NCBI RefSeq assembly: GCF_048128805.1
Contig: NC_136004.1
Location: 17,298,185 to 17,362,184, forward strand
Reading direction: 5' to 3'
Length of the DNA stretch: 64,000 bases
Origin: Centroberyx gerrardi
Taxonomy: Eukaryota > Chordata > Actinopteri > Beryciformes > Berycidae
This document shows positions 47,260 to 61,800 of the stretch, in pieces. The position numbers and the translations under genes were made by a program. How positions within the stretch are numbered: the first letter of the stretch is position 1; every line of letters begins with the position of its first letter. A model generated the notes under the pieces. The model was given only the letters and a program-made list of their open reading frames with translations. It ran no database searches and was not told the origin of the DNA.

Positions 47260-50200
47260 GTTTGTGACTGCGTTTAGTCTGAGTTTTTACCCACGGAGGC
47301 AGGGTGGTATAGCATTTAGAGAGCTTGTGCTTCAACCAGAGGACCTGGGCTCAAGCCCTGTGAGAGAATTTCCCTCCGATGATCCTCACAGTAACAGAAG
47401 AAGAATGCAGCTGTGTTGCATGGTACTCGATCCAGAAACCATTATGAACTATTCATTCTCCATTTTGTGCCAGGTACCTGGCCCTTTGGCTGAGATAGAT
47501 TTCTGGCGGGAGCGTGCGGCCATCCTGAGTGCTTTGAGTGAGCAGCTCAAACAGCCTTTGGTAAAGAAGATCCTGGAGGTGATGACCAAAGCAGAGCCAG
47601 TCACTGTTCAGAACCTGGAGGTAACTGTGGCTGAGCTTACCAAGTACCATGTGGAGTCACTGGATAATGTGCACTTCCTCAGCACACTGGAGAGACACTT
47701 CAAGGTGAGCCGGCACAGCTTCTTACCCAACATTCTTACACAACACTTTTTATCATACGTTATTACTGAACATCATTTACATTTACCTACTCTGTTCTCC
47801 AATAATGGCCACATCCATTTCTAATCCTAAAATACAGCCCCCAAGTTTTTAATTTCTTGTCTGTATGTGCAGTTCTAGGCAGGGCTTAAACTGATTTGAA
47901 CTCTTATAAACATCTAATATGAATGTATATTAAGATAATCTCTTTTTTTTTGTGATAAATTCTTATGTTACTTTTTTTTGTAATGTTATTTTTTGTGATC
48001 GATTCTTCAACTACATTTTTTTTTATTATAATAGGCTATCTAATACAAATGGGTGGCAAAAATTATAACATCAACAAAAAAAATGAAGACAGTCACATCT
48101 CAGCTGCAAGACAGATCGACAAAGCATATGTATAATATAATAAATATAATAAAATCCCATAGTACAGAGGTCACTGTAGCCTTCTTATCTTACTTATTTG
48201 TGCTTATTCTTGCCCAAATTATAGATTGTTTCTGCTTTAGTGTGACATTTAGGAATGTCAAAGTCAAACTCAACTGTGAGACAATTGGAGCTTGAATCCT
48301 ATAGTGACAATTTCATCAATTTGTATTTTTTCTTTCTACATAAATTATATTTATCTGTATGTACACCTATGGTATCTCTCGTGAATGAATGTGCCATACA
48401 TACAGTAACACAGGAAATGCTGTGCAGCTCCCAGATCTTGTAAATCATTTTGTATGAAATGTATATCGATATCAAAATATATGAATATCAAAATAGTGGG
48501 GATCTAATGTTACCACAGGCATGTTGTTACAACATAAAACTCAATGAGGCTCAGAGCTGCACATGCTCATATACTCAAAATCCAGCCCAATCACAGTGAC
48601 CACGGAAATGTTTGGCCCCCAACATCTGTCAAAGTTACCAATCCCTGTTGTAGAACCTGGCTACAGCAGCAAACTTTGGTGTGATCCTGCATACCATTCC
48701 TTCAATGATGGTCAGCCTGCAAATGGTGTGGATTATCTCCAGCCACTACAACAAGGATGAGCGCATGGTCCCTCTAATGGAGCGTATTGCCTGGGAGCTG
48801 TGTGAGCGTGTGGCTCGTGTGGTTGATGTCTCCACGCTCTTCAAGTATGTGGGTTTCTACTTTGGCTCACATTTAAAATTTTACATGGGAGCATCATATT
48901 GTGTAGTTTGCATCTCAACTGTACCTTATAATCCAAATAATATCCAGCAATCAAACCGACTCCTTTATTTAAATGGTGTATTCTGTGGTGTTCAGTGTAA
49001 CTGTACAATGCTCTGTTCCATGAACAGAGATACGAGCGAGGTGGCCAAATCCAAGTTGCAGGATGGTAAGCAGATTCTGGACCTGTGGAAGGCGCAATAC
49101 TTTGAGGTGCGTGCCAAGATTGAGGAGTCAGGCAGGGATCCCCGCTGGGAATTTGACCGTAAGAGGCTGTTTGAGAGGACTGATTACATGGCTTCCATCT
49201 GCCAGGACCTGTACAATGTCCTGCAGGTCAGTGCAGACACACCTCACAACGACTGACCTCTCACATGATGACTGCACACTTCCCTATGAAAAAAAGCAAC
49301 TTGATATCACAGTTTTTTGAGAGACTTCAAGAGATGCTGTGATAATGGATTTCCCTTGGCCTTGTGCAGATTCTGGAGGAGTTCTATAACATCTTTGGCC
49401 CAGAGCTGAAAGGTGTGACAGGTGAGCAGAAACGCATTGATGATGTGCTGCGCCGGGTGGATAGCCTGGTTGTGCCCTTTGAGGAAGTCAGCTTTGATAT
49501 TTTCAGCATCTATAAGATGAGCAGCTGGAAAATGATCATGCAAGACTTCAACACTAAGGTTCTGGTGAGTTTAGGACATCCAGAAAGCAGAATTTTAATA
49601 TGTTCCTTAGTTATCACACGTTTCTGATTCACTTCATATGTCTGCTTAGGCTATTGAAGGAGAGGCCATCAACTTCATTGACCAGTCTTTCAAGACACTG
49701 CGCTCTGCAGCTGCTGCCTTTGACATGCTGTTGAAGTTTAAACACATCCGCTGCAGAGAAGCCATCAACAACCAAATGATGAAAAAGTTTAATGACATCC
49801 TGGCTCAGTATTGCAAAGAGGTAATCAGTGAAATCAACAAAAAAATGCTGATTGTATTTGAGTCTGCATGCAAATGTGAATGAAGTGCAATTATAAGCTT
49901 CAGTTTTGGTGGGAGAGATAGTGAGTCCATGTGTGTGTATTGGTAAGAGTCAATGTGAGTTTTATTTTCAGCAAGCGTGGGCACCTGAATGACTTGCAAT
50001 GTTATGCTGAATTCTAGTCGTGCATACAAACTAGACATTGTAATTGTCTATGACGTGTACTGCATATAGCAGTGATACTTTTAGAAAGCTTAAAGCTTTA
50101 TTCTGTCTCTTTTGGGGAAGGTGGACATCATAAATGGAATCTTTGAGGCAAACAAGGACAACCCTCCGCTGAATAAGAATGAGCCTCCTGTGGCAGGAGC

Positions 50201-53200
50201 CATCTTTTGGGCGCGTTCTCTATTCCAACGCATCAAACAAACTATTCGTCGCTTCCTGGAAGTGCAGGAGCTGATGGAGAGCGAGCAGGGCAAAGCGGTC
50301 AGAGCAATTATTTTACAGTAATGTAAATATTGAACTGTTTAGACACCAAGATGTTATTTGAAGCAGTCATTTGACTTTCCTGTCCTGTATTGTGCTCAGG
50401 CCAAAACAAAGTGCATGGAGGTGGGAATGCAGATGAGGGACTACGAGGTTAAGAAGTACGCGCGCTGGCGAGAAGAGACAGAGCAGAACCTGCCATTGCT
50501 GATAAAAAAATACTTGCTGATCATGATTCCCAGTGGAAACCAAAGCCAGACAGAGGTGGTCTGTACCTCACTCATTAATTGACCAGAGATACACTGATAA
50601 CTGTCAGTCAACAACATGTGTGACATACAGTTAACTATTGCGCATTTTCTCAAATTCCCTGGATTTCTTTTGATCTTTCTGATTTTAAGGCGGCCCCAGC
50701 AACTGAACACAACTTAGAGATGGGCATCCGATACATTGTGAACTTTGCTCCAGAGATCAACGAGATCATTTCAGAGACCAAGAACCTTGTGCCACTTGGC
50801 TACACTGTGACTGACCTGGCTCGAAATGTGGCTCAACAGGAGGGCAAATTCATCAGGTGATGATACTCCCAAATTACTTAATACAGAATATACGCTCAAT
50901 CACAAAGTCACAAATTAGTGTCATTAGTGTCATTAATGTCACCTATTTCAAAATGATTTTAGGCATGTAAATGGTCTGAACAACCTTGTGAACCGCTACC
51001 ACTCCCTAATGGACAGCCTCAGTGATGCCAAGTTCTTTATGCTGGCTGAACAGATCCAAGAGTTCAGGAGAATGATGCGCTTTGGATACCAAAGAATCAA
51101 CTGGACTTCCTTGGGTATGGTACATACACAGGCTGAAACTTAGCTATAATGTGATTTATGTGCATTCTCTGTCTGATAAGATGACCAAGAATTTTGTCTG
51201 TCAAAGTGAAAACAGTTCTCTGAGATGATATGTGTTTGTTTCTAGGTATCTCTGAGTTCATCAGCCAAGGCACTCAGACTATCTCTAAGTTTGAGTCACT
51301 TGTCAGTCAGATTCAGAAGAATGAGAGGGACATTGATGCCAAGTTGCAGTCCCTGGTGATGGCCAACCTCTTCAAATTTCCAGCCCCAGATAAATTACAT
51401 GACTTACCAGGTAGGATGTGAGAGAATGTGAACTAATAGAAAGATATTTTATATATATATAATAATCGTATGCCCGTCTCTTTCTCTATATATATACTGT
51501 ACATATAATAATTAGATATATACGTTGTGTATTATTGGATTTTCGACATTTCACTCCTTGGCTCTTTTTTCAAGGTTTGAAGGAGTTCTGTGCGTTTATT
51601 GAGCGAGAGCGGACTAAGGATATGATTTTGCTGAGTAGGAAATACTTTGACATTGGGCCCATTCTCACGATGACGGAGCGTTTGATCATGCAAACCAGCA
51701 GTGGCAAAGCCAGTCGTATGACACGATATTACACCTACTGGGAAAGCAAGGTGTTTGACTCCCTCATAAAGATGGTGCTGAGGTGATTAGGAAAAATCTT
51801 TGCAAATGTTAATAAGTTGTCAATTTTATGAGCAATGATAGTCACTGTTGCATTGAATTACAATACAATATCTGTCCCAGCCACTGTAACGGCTTTCTTG
51901 TATACTTTCTCATTTAGGAACATTCAAGCCTTTAACATGGCTCTGATGGGGAGCACCCCTCTTTTTCAAATTGAAGCCATCCTGTCTGCCCCTGAGATTG
52001 TGCTGCAGCCCAAAAGCAATGAGATCTACAAGCTGATCATGCAGTGTGTCAGAGACTGTGTAGACAGCACCAAGGTGGGACCTCCACCCCCCTTCTTGTC
52101 TCACTATATTTCTGTTCCTTATTGTTTGTAATGTGTAAATGACAGTGCGACTTGATTCTGCACCTCTCCTGTCCTTACTCCTTCAGCAATTTGTACGGTG
52201 GATGCATGGCACCTGCATCGAGTGCCCTCCACAACGTGTGGCTGGAGAAGATGAGTTGGTAATATTGAGCTTCTACAGTGACGTGTGCCAGCATCCCCAG
52301 ATAAACGAGAGCGCCATGACAGTGTCCCAGAATGTCCAGCAGCTGCTCAGCTCTGTGAGCCACTACCTCAACCGCTGGCAACACTATCGGCCCCTTTGGA
52401 AACTGGACAAAGCCATGGTCAATGAAAGGTTTGCAGCAAAAAAGCGGTCCTGTGTCATGTATGATGAGAAGCTGCAGTTCTATGCTCGCGTCAACCAGGA
52501 GGTGATGCTGGAGCCTCTGGTCAAGAATGAGCACATCATCCACCTGAACCTGGAGCCTCTGGCTTACACAGTGCAGGAGAATGCCCAGGCCTGGATCAGT
52601 TCATTGGGCAGACTGCTCAACAAGTCTGCCAGAGAGGATCTCTTCAGCCTGAGAGATGAACTAATGGTACTGAACATGCTAAGTATTGATCACTAAGCAT
52701 ATATTTGTGGTCGTACTTTGTGTTTGCATCTTACGTTTTTTTTTTACAGTAGAGATTGTGTGATTTTCATATGGGATTATGCTGCCCTTATGCTTATTTT
52801 TATGACTTTACTTTTATGAACAGCAACTCTCTGAGAACCTGAAGCAGAGCCCCGACACTTTGGAAGACTTGAAGTTTGTCCTTGGCACTATCTCAGACAT
52901 CAGGGACATGTCTCTGACTGTGGAGATGAGGTTCACTGATATCCAGGAGAGATACAGAACCATGGCCATGTACAAAGTGGAGGTAGTGCCATATAGGTAG
53001 CAGTTTGTGTAAGGCTGAATTATTCTCTCTAAATGAATATAAGTTCATGTTGTGTCCCTTGTTGAAGTGTTTGTGCTACGTTCTGTATGTGTAGGTTGGA
53101 GAGGAGGAGCTGGAATTGGTGGCCGGTATTGGCCAGCTGTGGAGTGACCTCTTTGCAGAATCCAGACAAGTGGATCGGAGTCTGGGACGTGTCAAGAAAT

Positions 53201-56200
53201 CGTTCACTGAGGTGAGACATCGAAACCATCGTAATCGTATCCCGAAACAACAGGAAGTGAAAAGTCTAGTTTTCTAGTCATGGACAAGACACGGAAAATG
53301 AGAAAAATGAAAGTTGTGATTGGAAAATGCTGGACCAAATTCAGAAAATTTTAGTTCCTTCAAAGCTATCAATATTAAATAATCAGAAATTTTATAATTT
53401 TTCTAAAATTATCATCCTAGGAGAGAATCCACCTAACCTCCCCCAAAGTTCTAATCAGCTCCCCAATGTGATCCAGGGCCAAAGAATTTATTTAAGTATC
53501 TTCAACATCATATCTAAATTATGCGCTGCCACTTCAACCATACCTTAGTTTTCTGTAAGGGATCCATAACTTGAAAAGCAGAATTATGACAGACTTTTAA
53601 AATTGAATATATCCAAAGAACCCAGAAGTAATGCAAAGATTAAATTTACTGGCTGTTGCTAGGAAATACATTGCATCAACATGGAGAACAAACTCCCCCC
53701 CTCTTTATTGCGCAATGAATATCTGAGATGAACACGTGTACCTTTAGAAAAAATAACATATGTCCTAAGAAATCGATACTACAGCTTTTGTAATATATGG
53801 CAGCCTTTCATTGACTATATAAAGACATTGTCATTGTCACTAGTGAATGCTGTAAGTTGTGAACAAGATCCTTTTGTTCCACTGCACATTATTGCTGCAA
53901 TATCTCCATTATCATTATTGTCAGAATTACAAAATGAAATCATGTTTTTATAACCTCCGTCATCCACGCCTCATGTTCCCCTCTCCACGACTCTCACAGA
54001 TCACTGAGGAGCAGATTGAAGAGTTTAAACAGCAGTTGTCTATTTTTGCTGAGAGCTTCAACATGCATGGACCTGGAGCTGTGGGAGACAATCTGGAGAA
54101 AGGTACTGTTGGATGCAGTCCCTGTCTTTAGCTGTAGTATCCACAACAATATAATACATCTTGAGATTTAGTCTTACTTTACTGATGGATGAATCTCCCT
54201 CTTCTGTTCTTTGCAGGACTGACCGTTATGGAAACATATGAGACAGAGCTTACCAAGATTGAGGCGGGACGGCAGGAGCTGGCCAATGCTGAGAAGCTGT
54301 TTGACCTACCAATCACCATGTACCCAGAGCTGCTGAACGTGCAGAAGGATATGAAGGGCTTGAGACAGATCTATGAGGTCTACAAAGCTCAGAAGGTCAG
54401 AGTTGCTGTCAACTGAAGGATTGTAATGACTATGTATGTGAGTGTGTCTTTGTCCATGCATGCATGCATGCATGTTCAAGTATTTAATGTTTGTGTCCTT
54501 CTGTCTTCCAGGCCTCTAAGACCGAGTGGTCCCAGACCCTGTGGGTGAACTTAAACATCCAGCTGCTGCAGGAAGGTGTGGAGGGTTTTATCAAGAGCTT
54601 GAGGAAGCTGCCCAAAGATGTGCGGGCGCTGCCTGTGGCCTTCTTCCTAGAGGGGCGCATGAAGGAGTTCAAAGAGTCTCTGCCTCTTCTGCTGGACCTG
54701 AAGAATGAGGCGCTCAGAGAAAGGTCGGTCTGTTGATCGACACCAGAACCTGTCTGGAATAAATTTGACACCCAAAACAAAATGCCTACTACTGATACAG
54801 TATGAAATATTGAGAATGGAGCCTGAAATTTAAACCAATGAGAAGTGTCACAAGATCAAATGAAAAGAAGAACACAAGCAAGAAAAACACTAATGTAACT
54901 TTTAATATTTCGTCCCACAGACACTGGAGGGAACTGATGGAAAGGACTGGCACTAGCTTTGAGATGAACCTTGACAGCTTCACTCTGGAGAACATGTTTG
55001 CCATGGAGCTGCACAAGTATGGAAACGTCATAGGTGACATTGTCACCTCCGCTGTCAAAGAGCTGAGTATTGAGAAGGCAAGCTTCCCTCTTTATGAATT
55101 ACCTTAAGCCGGGGGTTTTGATCTTTCTTTCCCTAGTCATGTGTTTCAATTGTATCCATTGATCAGTGAAGTCATAAACACTTATCACAAAATGTTATTT
55201 AGTAAGTAAGTGCATTATTTGTGTGTGCCTGTGTATGTGCGTGTGTGTGTGTGTGTGTGTGTGTGCGTGTGTGTGTGTATGTGTGTGTTTGTATGTGTGC
55301 ATGCATGTGTGTTTGTGTGTGTACGTGTGTGTGTGTGTTTGTGTGTGTATGTGTGAGCAGGGAGTGAAGGAGGTGGTGGAGACCTGGGAAAACATGAGGT
55401 TTAGCGTGCAGCGCTACTTTAAAGGCACCCAGGAGCGTGGCTCTATCCTGGGCACAGTGGACGAGATCCTGCAGAACCTGGACGACGACGCCATGAACCT
55501 GCAGAGTATGGCAGGCAGCCGTTTTGTGGGACCCTTCTTGGCCACCGTTCAGCAGTGGGAGAAAAACCTGTCCCTCATTAGTGAGATCATAGAGGTCAGT
55601 CAGAGAGGCTACACTGTATCTCCAGTCACACTAATAGATCTGTCAAATCTCTACTAAAAAAAAAATATTTCTGTACAGGTATGGATGCTGGTACAACGGA
55701 AATGGATGTACCTGGAGAGCATATTCATTGGTGGAGACATCCGCTCTCAGCTACCTGAGGAGGCCAAGAAATTTGATAATATTGACAAAATGTTCAAAAA
55801 AGTGAGTGGCTGCTATTAACCCGACGAAAGCAGTACTGCATGCTTGGACATCTCTAAAGTAATATCATGTCCTCCATTTTTTGTATAGATAATGAGTGAC
55901 ACAGTGAAGGACCCAAGCATTAAGCGGTGCTGTCTGGTTCCCAACCGGCTGGCAGACCTGCAGGGCCTGAGTGATGGTCTAGAGAGGTGCCAGAAGAGTC
56001 TCAATGACTACCTGGATTCCAAGCGGAACGCTTTCCCTCGCTTCTTCTTCATCTCCGATGACGAACTGCTCAGCATCCTAGGGAGCAGCGACCCTGCCTG
56101 TGTCCAGGAGCACATGATCAAGGTACCAGGCCACTGCAGTGTGAGGGGGGCTGATAGGAGAGACATAAGACATAATTCTTCAAAGTAGGAAGATCGTCAC

Positions 56201-58761
56201 TACTTGCCATTTAGATGTGTGTGTGAAACAGCAGATGTGTGTGAAACAGCATTTTCCCTGATCTTTCTCTCGTCCCTGCCCCGCAAGATGTATGACAACA
56301 TAGCATCTCTGAGGTTTGACGTGGGAAGCAATGGGGAGACAGTCGCCGGAGCCCTGGTGTCCGCAGAAGGTGAGGTAATGGAGTTGAAGAAGCCCATCCC
56401 GGCAGAAGGCAGAGTGGAGGATTGGATGACCGGAGTATTGCTGGAGATGAGGAGGACCAACCGACTCATCACCAAGGAAGCCATCTTCCGCTACTGCGAA
56501 GACAGGAGCAGGTGTGTGTAGATGTGTGTGTGTGTGTACTTTTGTCTGTGTCTGTGTGTGCGAATGCTATTATAATACTCCCATGTCTCCCTCAGGGTGG
56601 ACTGGATGTTGCTGTACCAGGGCATGGTGGTGCTGGCTGGGAACCAGGTGTGGTGGACCTGGGAGGTGGAAGACATCTTTAACAAAGTGAAGAAAGGAGA
56701 GAAGCACGCACTAAAGAACTACGCCAGGAAAATGCACCAGCAGATCGATGAGCTGGTGACACGCATCACCCAGCCCATGAAGAAAAACGACAGAAGAAAG
56801 ATCAACACTGTCCTTATCATCGATGTCCATGCCAGAGACATTGTTGACAACTTTGTCATGAACAGGTAAACACTATTAGTTCAATTTAGTTTAGTTTAGT
56901 TGCACTATGATAAAAAGAAATCCCACACAACAAACAGAAAAGTCTGTAAGGTGAACTCTCTGAACTCTCTCTACAGTATTATGGACGCCCGTGAGTTTGA
57001 GTGGGAGAGCCAGCTGAGGTTCTACTGGGTGCGGGAAGCTGACGATCTGTTTGTGCGTCAGTGCAGCGCTACTTTCTCCTATGGCTATGAATACATGGGG
57101 TTGAACGGTCGACTGGTTATAACCCCACTGACTGACCGCATCTACCTCACCCTCACACAGGTCTGGCTGACATTGCAGATTTGCTCCAACAAACCTAATT
57201 ACTAAGACACCTGAGTAGGCAGATGTTAATTCTTTCTATCAGCTTGTGTTGACAACATAATGTGTGTGTATATGTGTGTGTGTGCATGTGGGTGTGTATT
57301 TGTGACTCAGGCCCTCTCCATGTACCTGGGTGGAGCTCCTGCTGGACCGGCTGGTACAGGAAAGACAGAGTCCACTAAAGACCTGGCCAAGGCCTTGGGC
57401 CTACTCTGTGTGGTTACAAACTGTGGAGAGGGAATGGACTACATGGTGAGAAGCTTCCTCATGCAGAACCAAAAGCTGGCAAAGCCTTTTTCCTATCCTA
57501 AAGCTATGCCTATTTTCCGGAGAAAGGACACTAATTTGTTTACATTTTCATTTTCACCCAAAAATACAAAAAAAAACAAAAAAACAAAAAAAAACTATTA
57601 GATACATAAATGTCACCTCATAAAACAATGTTTTCTTTGTAAATTGTTTGCATCCTTTTTCTGACATGTTTACTTCTTTTTCCAACATAATATGTCACAC
57701 TGTGCTCCCTAGCACCAATTTTAAAACTAGTGGCCAAAAGTTGCACTGCTCAGCTACTGTTGCTAAGTCTGCTGGACTAAGTAGGCACTCTTAATGTGTT
57801 TTCATTTTCATTTGTCACTAACTTTTATCCTTGAATCCCTTCCCTCTTTGTGTGCAGGCTGTAGGGAAGATCTTCTCTGGCCTTGCCCAGTGTGGAGCCT
57901 GGGGCTGCTTTGATGAGTTCAACCGTATTGATGCCTCAGTGCTGTCTGTCATCTCCTCCCAGATCCAGACCATCCGCAATGCACTTATTCTGCACCTCAA
58001 GAGGTTCCATGTAAGTCAGTTATAGATAAAGCACAGGACCAGCAATGAATGCATCAAATGAATGCAATTTTCATAAAGCATTAAAAGGGTACAGAGGAGA
58101 TTTCACTGCTGATAATAAGGTTAAGGCTTGCCTTTTTTAAAAACTTTAAAAGAGTTGTTGACTTTTATCCCCCTCAACACTACCTTCTGCACATCAGTTT
58201 GAAGGCCAGGAGATCAGTATGGATGACCGCATGGGGATTTTCATCACTATGAACCCAGGTTACGCAGGGCGCACCGAGCTGCCAGAGTCAGTCAAGGCCC
58301 TCTTCAGACCTGTGGTAGTCATCGTGCCTGACCTGCAGCAGATCTGTGAGATCATGCTCTTCTCTGAGGGCTTCCTCTTGGCCAAGGTGAAGGACACGCA
58401 CACACCAACACAAACACACTTTTTTTACATTACATTTGAAGTATTTAGCTGATGCTTTAATCCTGAGTGACCTACAATGAACTAAATAGTAGAATAAGCT
58501 GGGGTAAAAATATGTAAGTTCACCACTACACTGGAAATTGCTTATCGCTGAGACAGGCGTCACCAAAGTATTAGTAATGTTACTAGCCTGCAATCAAAGG
58601 TATAAAACAATGAATCATATGTCTGTGATACTTAACTGAGGTATGGAAAAGTATTGAATTTACAAGTGGGAAATGTAACCATATCCCTGTGACCCTAGAA
58701 TGATTATGTAAAGAGAGATGTGCTAGGAAAAGAAATATGAGAAATAAGAACTAAGAACACG

Positions 58762-58809
<48 letters not shown>

Positions 58810-61800
58810 ACACACACACTTTATCTGCACATTGTGAGTTACTGATTCAGGACTTTACCTGAACTCCTCTTCATTCCAGATACTGGCAAAGAAGATGACA
58901 GTACTGTATAAGCTGGCCCGTGAACAGCTCTCCAAGCAGTCTCATTATGACTTTGGCCTGCGAGCCCTGAAGTCTGTGCTAGTGATGGCAGGCGAACTGA
59001 AGAGAGGCTCACCAGACCTCAATGAGGTAGAGACCAAAGTGCATTTTTGGAAACTCTTGCAACTCATATGTTTCATTTCCATTACAAAAATGGCTTGCGT
59101 TCAGTAATGGGACTAAGGGATTGTTTATGATCCTCCAGATATTGTTCTCTAGGTATTAATTAATTCTGTTTTCCCCCATAGGATGTGGTGTTGATGCGCG
59201 CCCTCAGGGACATGAACCTGCCTAAGTTTGTGTTTGAGGACGTGCCTCTGTTCCTCGGGCTGATCTCAGACCTGTTCCCTGGGCTGGACTGCCCTCGTGT
59301 TCGCTATCCCAGCTTCAACGATGCTGTGGAACAGATCCTGCAAGAGAACAAATACGTCATGCTGCCTAACCAGGTGTCTCATCTGTGTCTGCATGCTAAA
59401 TTGATTGTCTTTGTGATGCAGGCTTTGTTTAAATACCATGAGTAGCAAAGATTTTGCTAGAGCATGTGACGATGGTGATTAGATGTTGACTTGGTCTATA
59501 CTATCTGTGGTTTCAGGTGGATAAAGTGGTGCAGATGTATGAGACTATGATGACCAGACACACTACCATGGTGGTGGGCCCCACAGGTGGAGGAAAATCA
59601 GTTGTGATCAGCACATTATGTCAAGCTCAGACCAGGTCAGTGGCAGTTTACACCACCTAGCTTTACACCACGTTCCCAGATCTTTGCTCGTGGAGTAGTC
59701 CTAGTTATAGTGATAGTTGTTTTATGCCCATATCAACAGATTAGGATTGCTGACCAAGATGTACCCCCTGAACCCTAAAGCCATGAGTGTGATTGAACTC
59801 TACGGCATTCTGGACCCTGTCACTCGAGACTGGACTGATGGGATCCTGTCCAACATCTTCCGTGACATCAACAAGCCCACTGACAAAAAAGAGAGGAGGT
59901 AAAAAAGAGTCTTTTAAGAATTAATAAAGATATTTTACTGTATGGTGTTGCACAATATTTAAACAAACAAACATATCTCAGGTAAATCTAGTATTCATTT
60001 TGCTGTGGTGGCTCCTCACAGTTGGAAAATTGCCCCCATAGCTAGAAGATGTAAATATAATGAAAATTCATCTGGCCTTATTGGTCAGCTCCCATCCAGA
60101 AAAAAAAAAATAGATAACAAATGCAATTATAGCACAATTGTCCATATATCATGAGATAAGTATCCAAACCAGAGCCATTCTTAAACTGAAAACTGTAAAC
60201 TCAGATCCATAGTTACCCCGACATCTACAAAACATTATACAGGAAACACTGACCTCTCAAAGGAATTCTCTGAAATGCTGCATAAAGACATGAACTTCAA
60301 CTCACAGGTACATCCTGTTCGATGGGGATGTGGACGCCCTGTGGGTAGAGAATATGAACTCAGTGATGGATGACAATAAGCTCCTCACTCTGGCCAATGG
60401 AGAAAGGATCCGTTTACAGGGTCACTGTGCCCTGCTATTTGAGGTTTGTCTGAACTTCAAGATTGCTGTGCTCAGTATACATTTCCCTACACATCACTAT
60501 ACTTTTCTGCAGCCTGCAGAGCTCATTGTCATCATGCGTTACAGGTTGGAGATCTGCAGTATGCTTCCCCTGCCACTGTGTCCCGCTGTGGGATGGTGTT
60601 TGTTGACCCCAAAAACCTTCGCTACACCCCATACTGGCAGAGATGGGTTAACAACAGACCTCACAGGGTATGAGAAAATCATCTATAGGCTATGCTAATT
60701 GTAGTCTCTCAGCACAATTATAATATAGTTTCAGAATGTTTCAACTTTCACCTGTCTTTGTTTTTGTCTAGGAACAACAAGATCTGAACAAGCTGTTTGA
60801 GAAATATGTGCATAGAACTATTGACATGATTGTGGATGGTATTGTTGATGGCAAACAGGGGCAGAAACTGAAGACTATTGTCCCCCAGACAGATCTGAAC
60901 ATGGTTGGTTAATCCCGTCCATCTCAAATGTCCTCCCATACCCCTATTGTTGTATTGTGGTATAAAGAATTATAATCCAACATAAACTGTGTAGTAATTA
61001 ATACAGTCCAATGTCCAGACTACTGCATTCATTCTGTATATGTGGGTGGTGTGTTCAGGTGACTCAGCTGTCCTTGATGTTAGATGCCCTGCTCGACACC
61101 GAGAGCGACAGCGCAGATGTCCTGGAGTGTTACTTCCTGGAAGCTCTTTACTGCTCTCTAGGGGCCACATTGCTGGACAGTGGCAGGACCAAGTTTGATG
61201 AGTTCATTAAAAAACTGTCCTGCTTAACCACGGTCCATGATGAGAAGGCTATGGCTGGACCTGGAGAGATCCCAGGTGAGAGGAGAACACAAAACAATGC
61301 TTACTTCAGATGATTATCAAATGAGCAAGTACTGACTAGAGTAAGCACTGCTAACCTCATCCTTTTTAGGTAAAAGTTCATGGTGGGTAAGAGTAATTTT
61401 CCATCATGATTTAAATCATGATAATAAGCTGTGTTGCGCTTGACATCCGTCTTCTTGGGTTTGACACCTTGCTGAGGCTGAAGGAGCAACAAGGATCATG
61501 ATGGGAACAAACCCAGCACTTTTTCCTTGACATTTTTGTCTTCACATGCATACATGTTTATGTGTTTTAATTTTATCAAAGAAAGAAAGACAAATATTAT
61601 ATGATATTATGGATAACAGCATGTCTCTATTCATACAGGTTACCTGCCAACTCTGTATGATTTTCATTTTGATGGGACAGAGGAGAAGTGGGTTCCCTGG
61701 AGCTCCCTGGTCACCAAGTACATCCACAACCCTGAAATGAAGTTTATTGATATTCTAGGTAAAGGCTGATTCAGTGAGCTGTCAGGCAAGGACAGAAAAA

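Larger units (their letters stand above)
52824..57160 (+). other. dnah10: dnah10 segment 3: linker / DHC_N2 (exons 20-31)
   Basis: Exons 52824-52982, 53095-53211, 54000-54102, 54217-54395, 54512-54723, 54921-55077, 55361-55594, 55679-55801, 55889-56122, 56288-56511, 56596-56865, 56977-57160, about residues 1198-1929. Landmarks: [57 protein letters not shown] and [20 protein letters not shown]. The linker swings across the AAA ring during the power stroke (family knowledge). Exon 25 ends at a GC donor. Intron 21 carries an L1-like LINE remnant. Confidence 0.92.

Noticed and set aside
55078-55107. dnah10 being a pseudogene because the frame after exon 25 runs into a stop without a GT donor
   Set aside because: A GC donor in good context gives a correct phase-0 junction to exon 26, and every other exon is intact.
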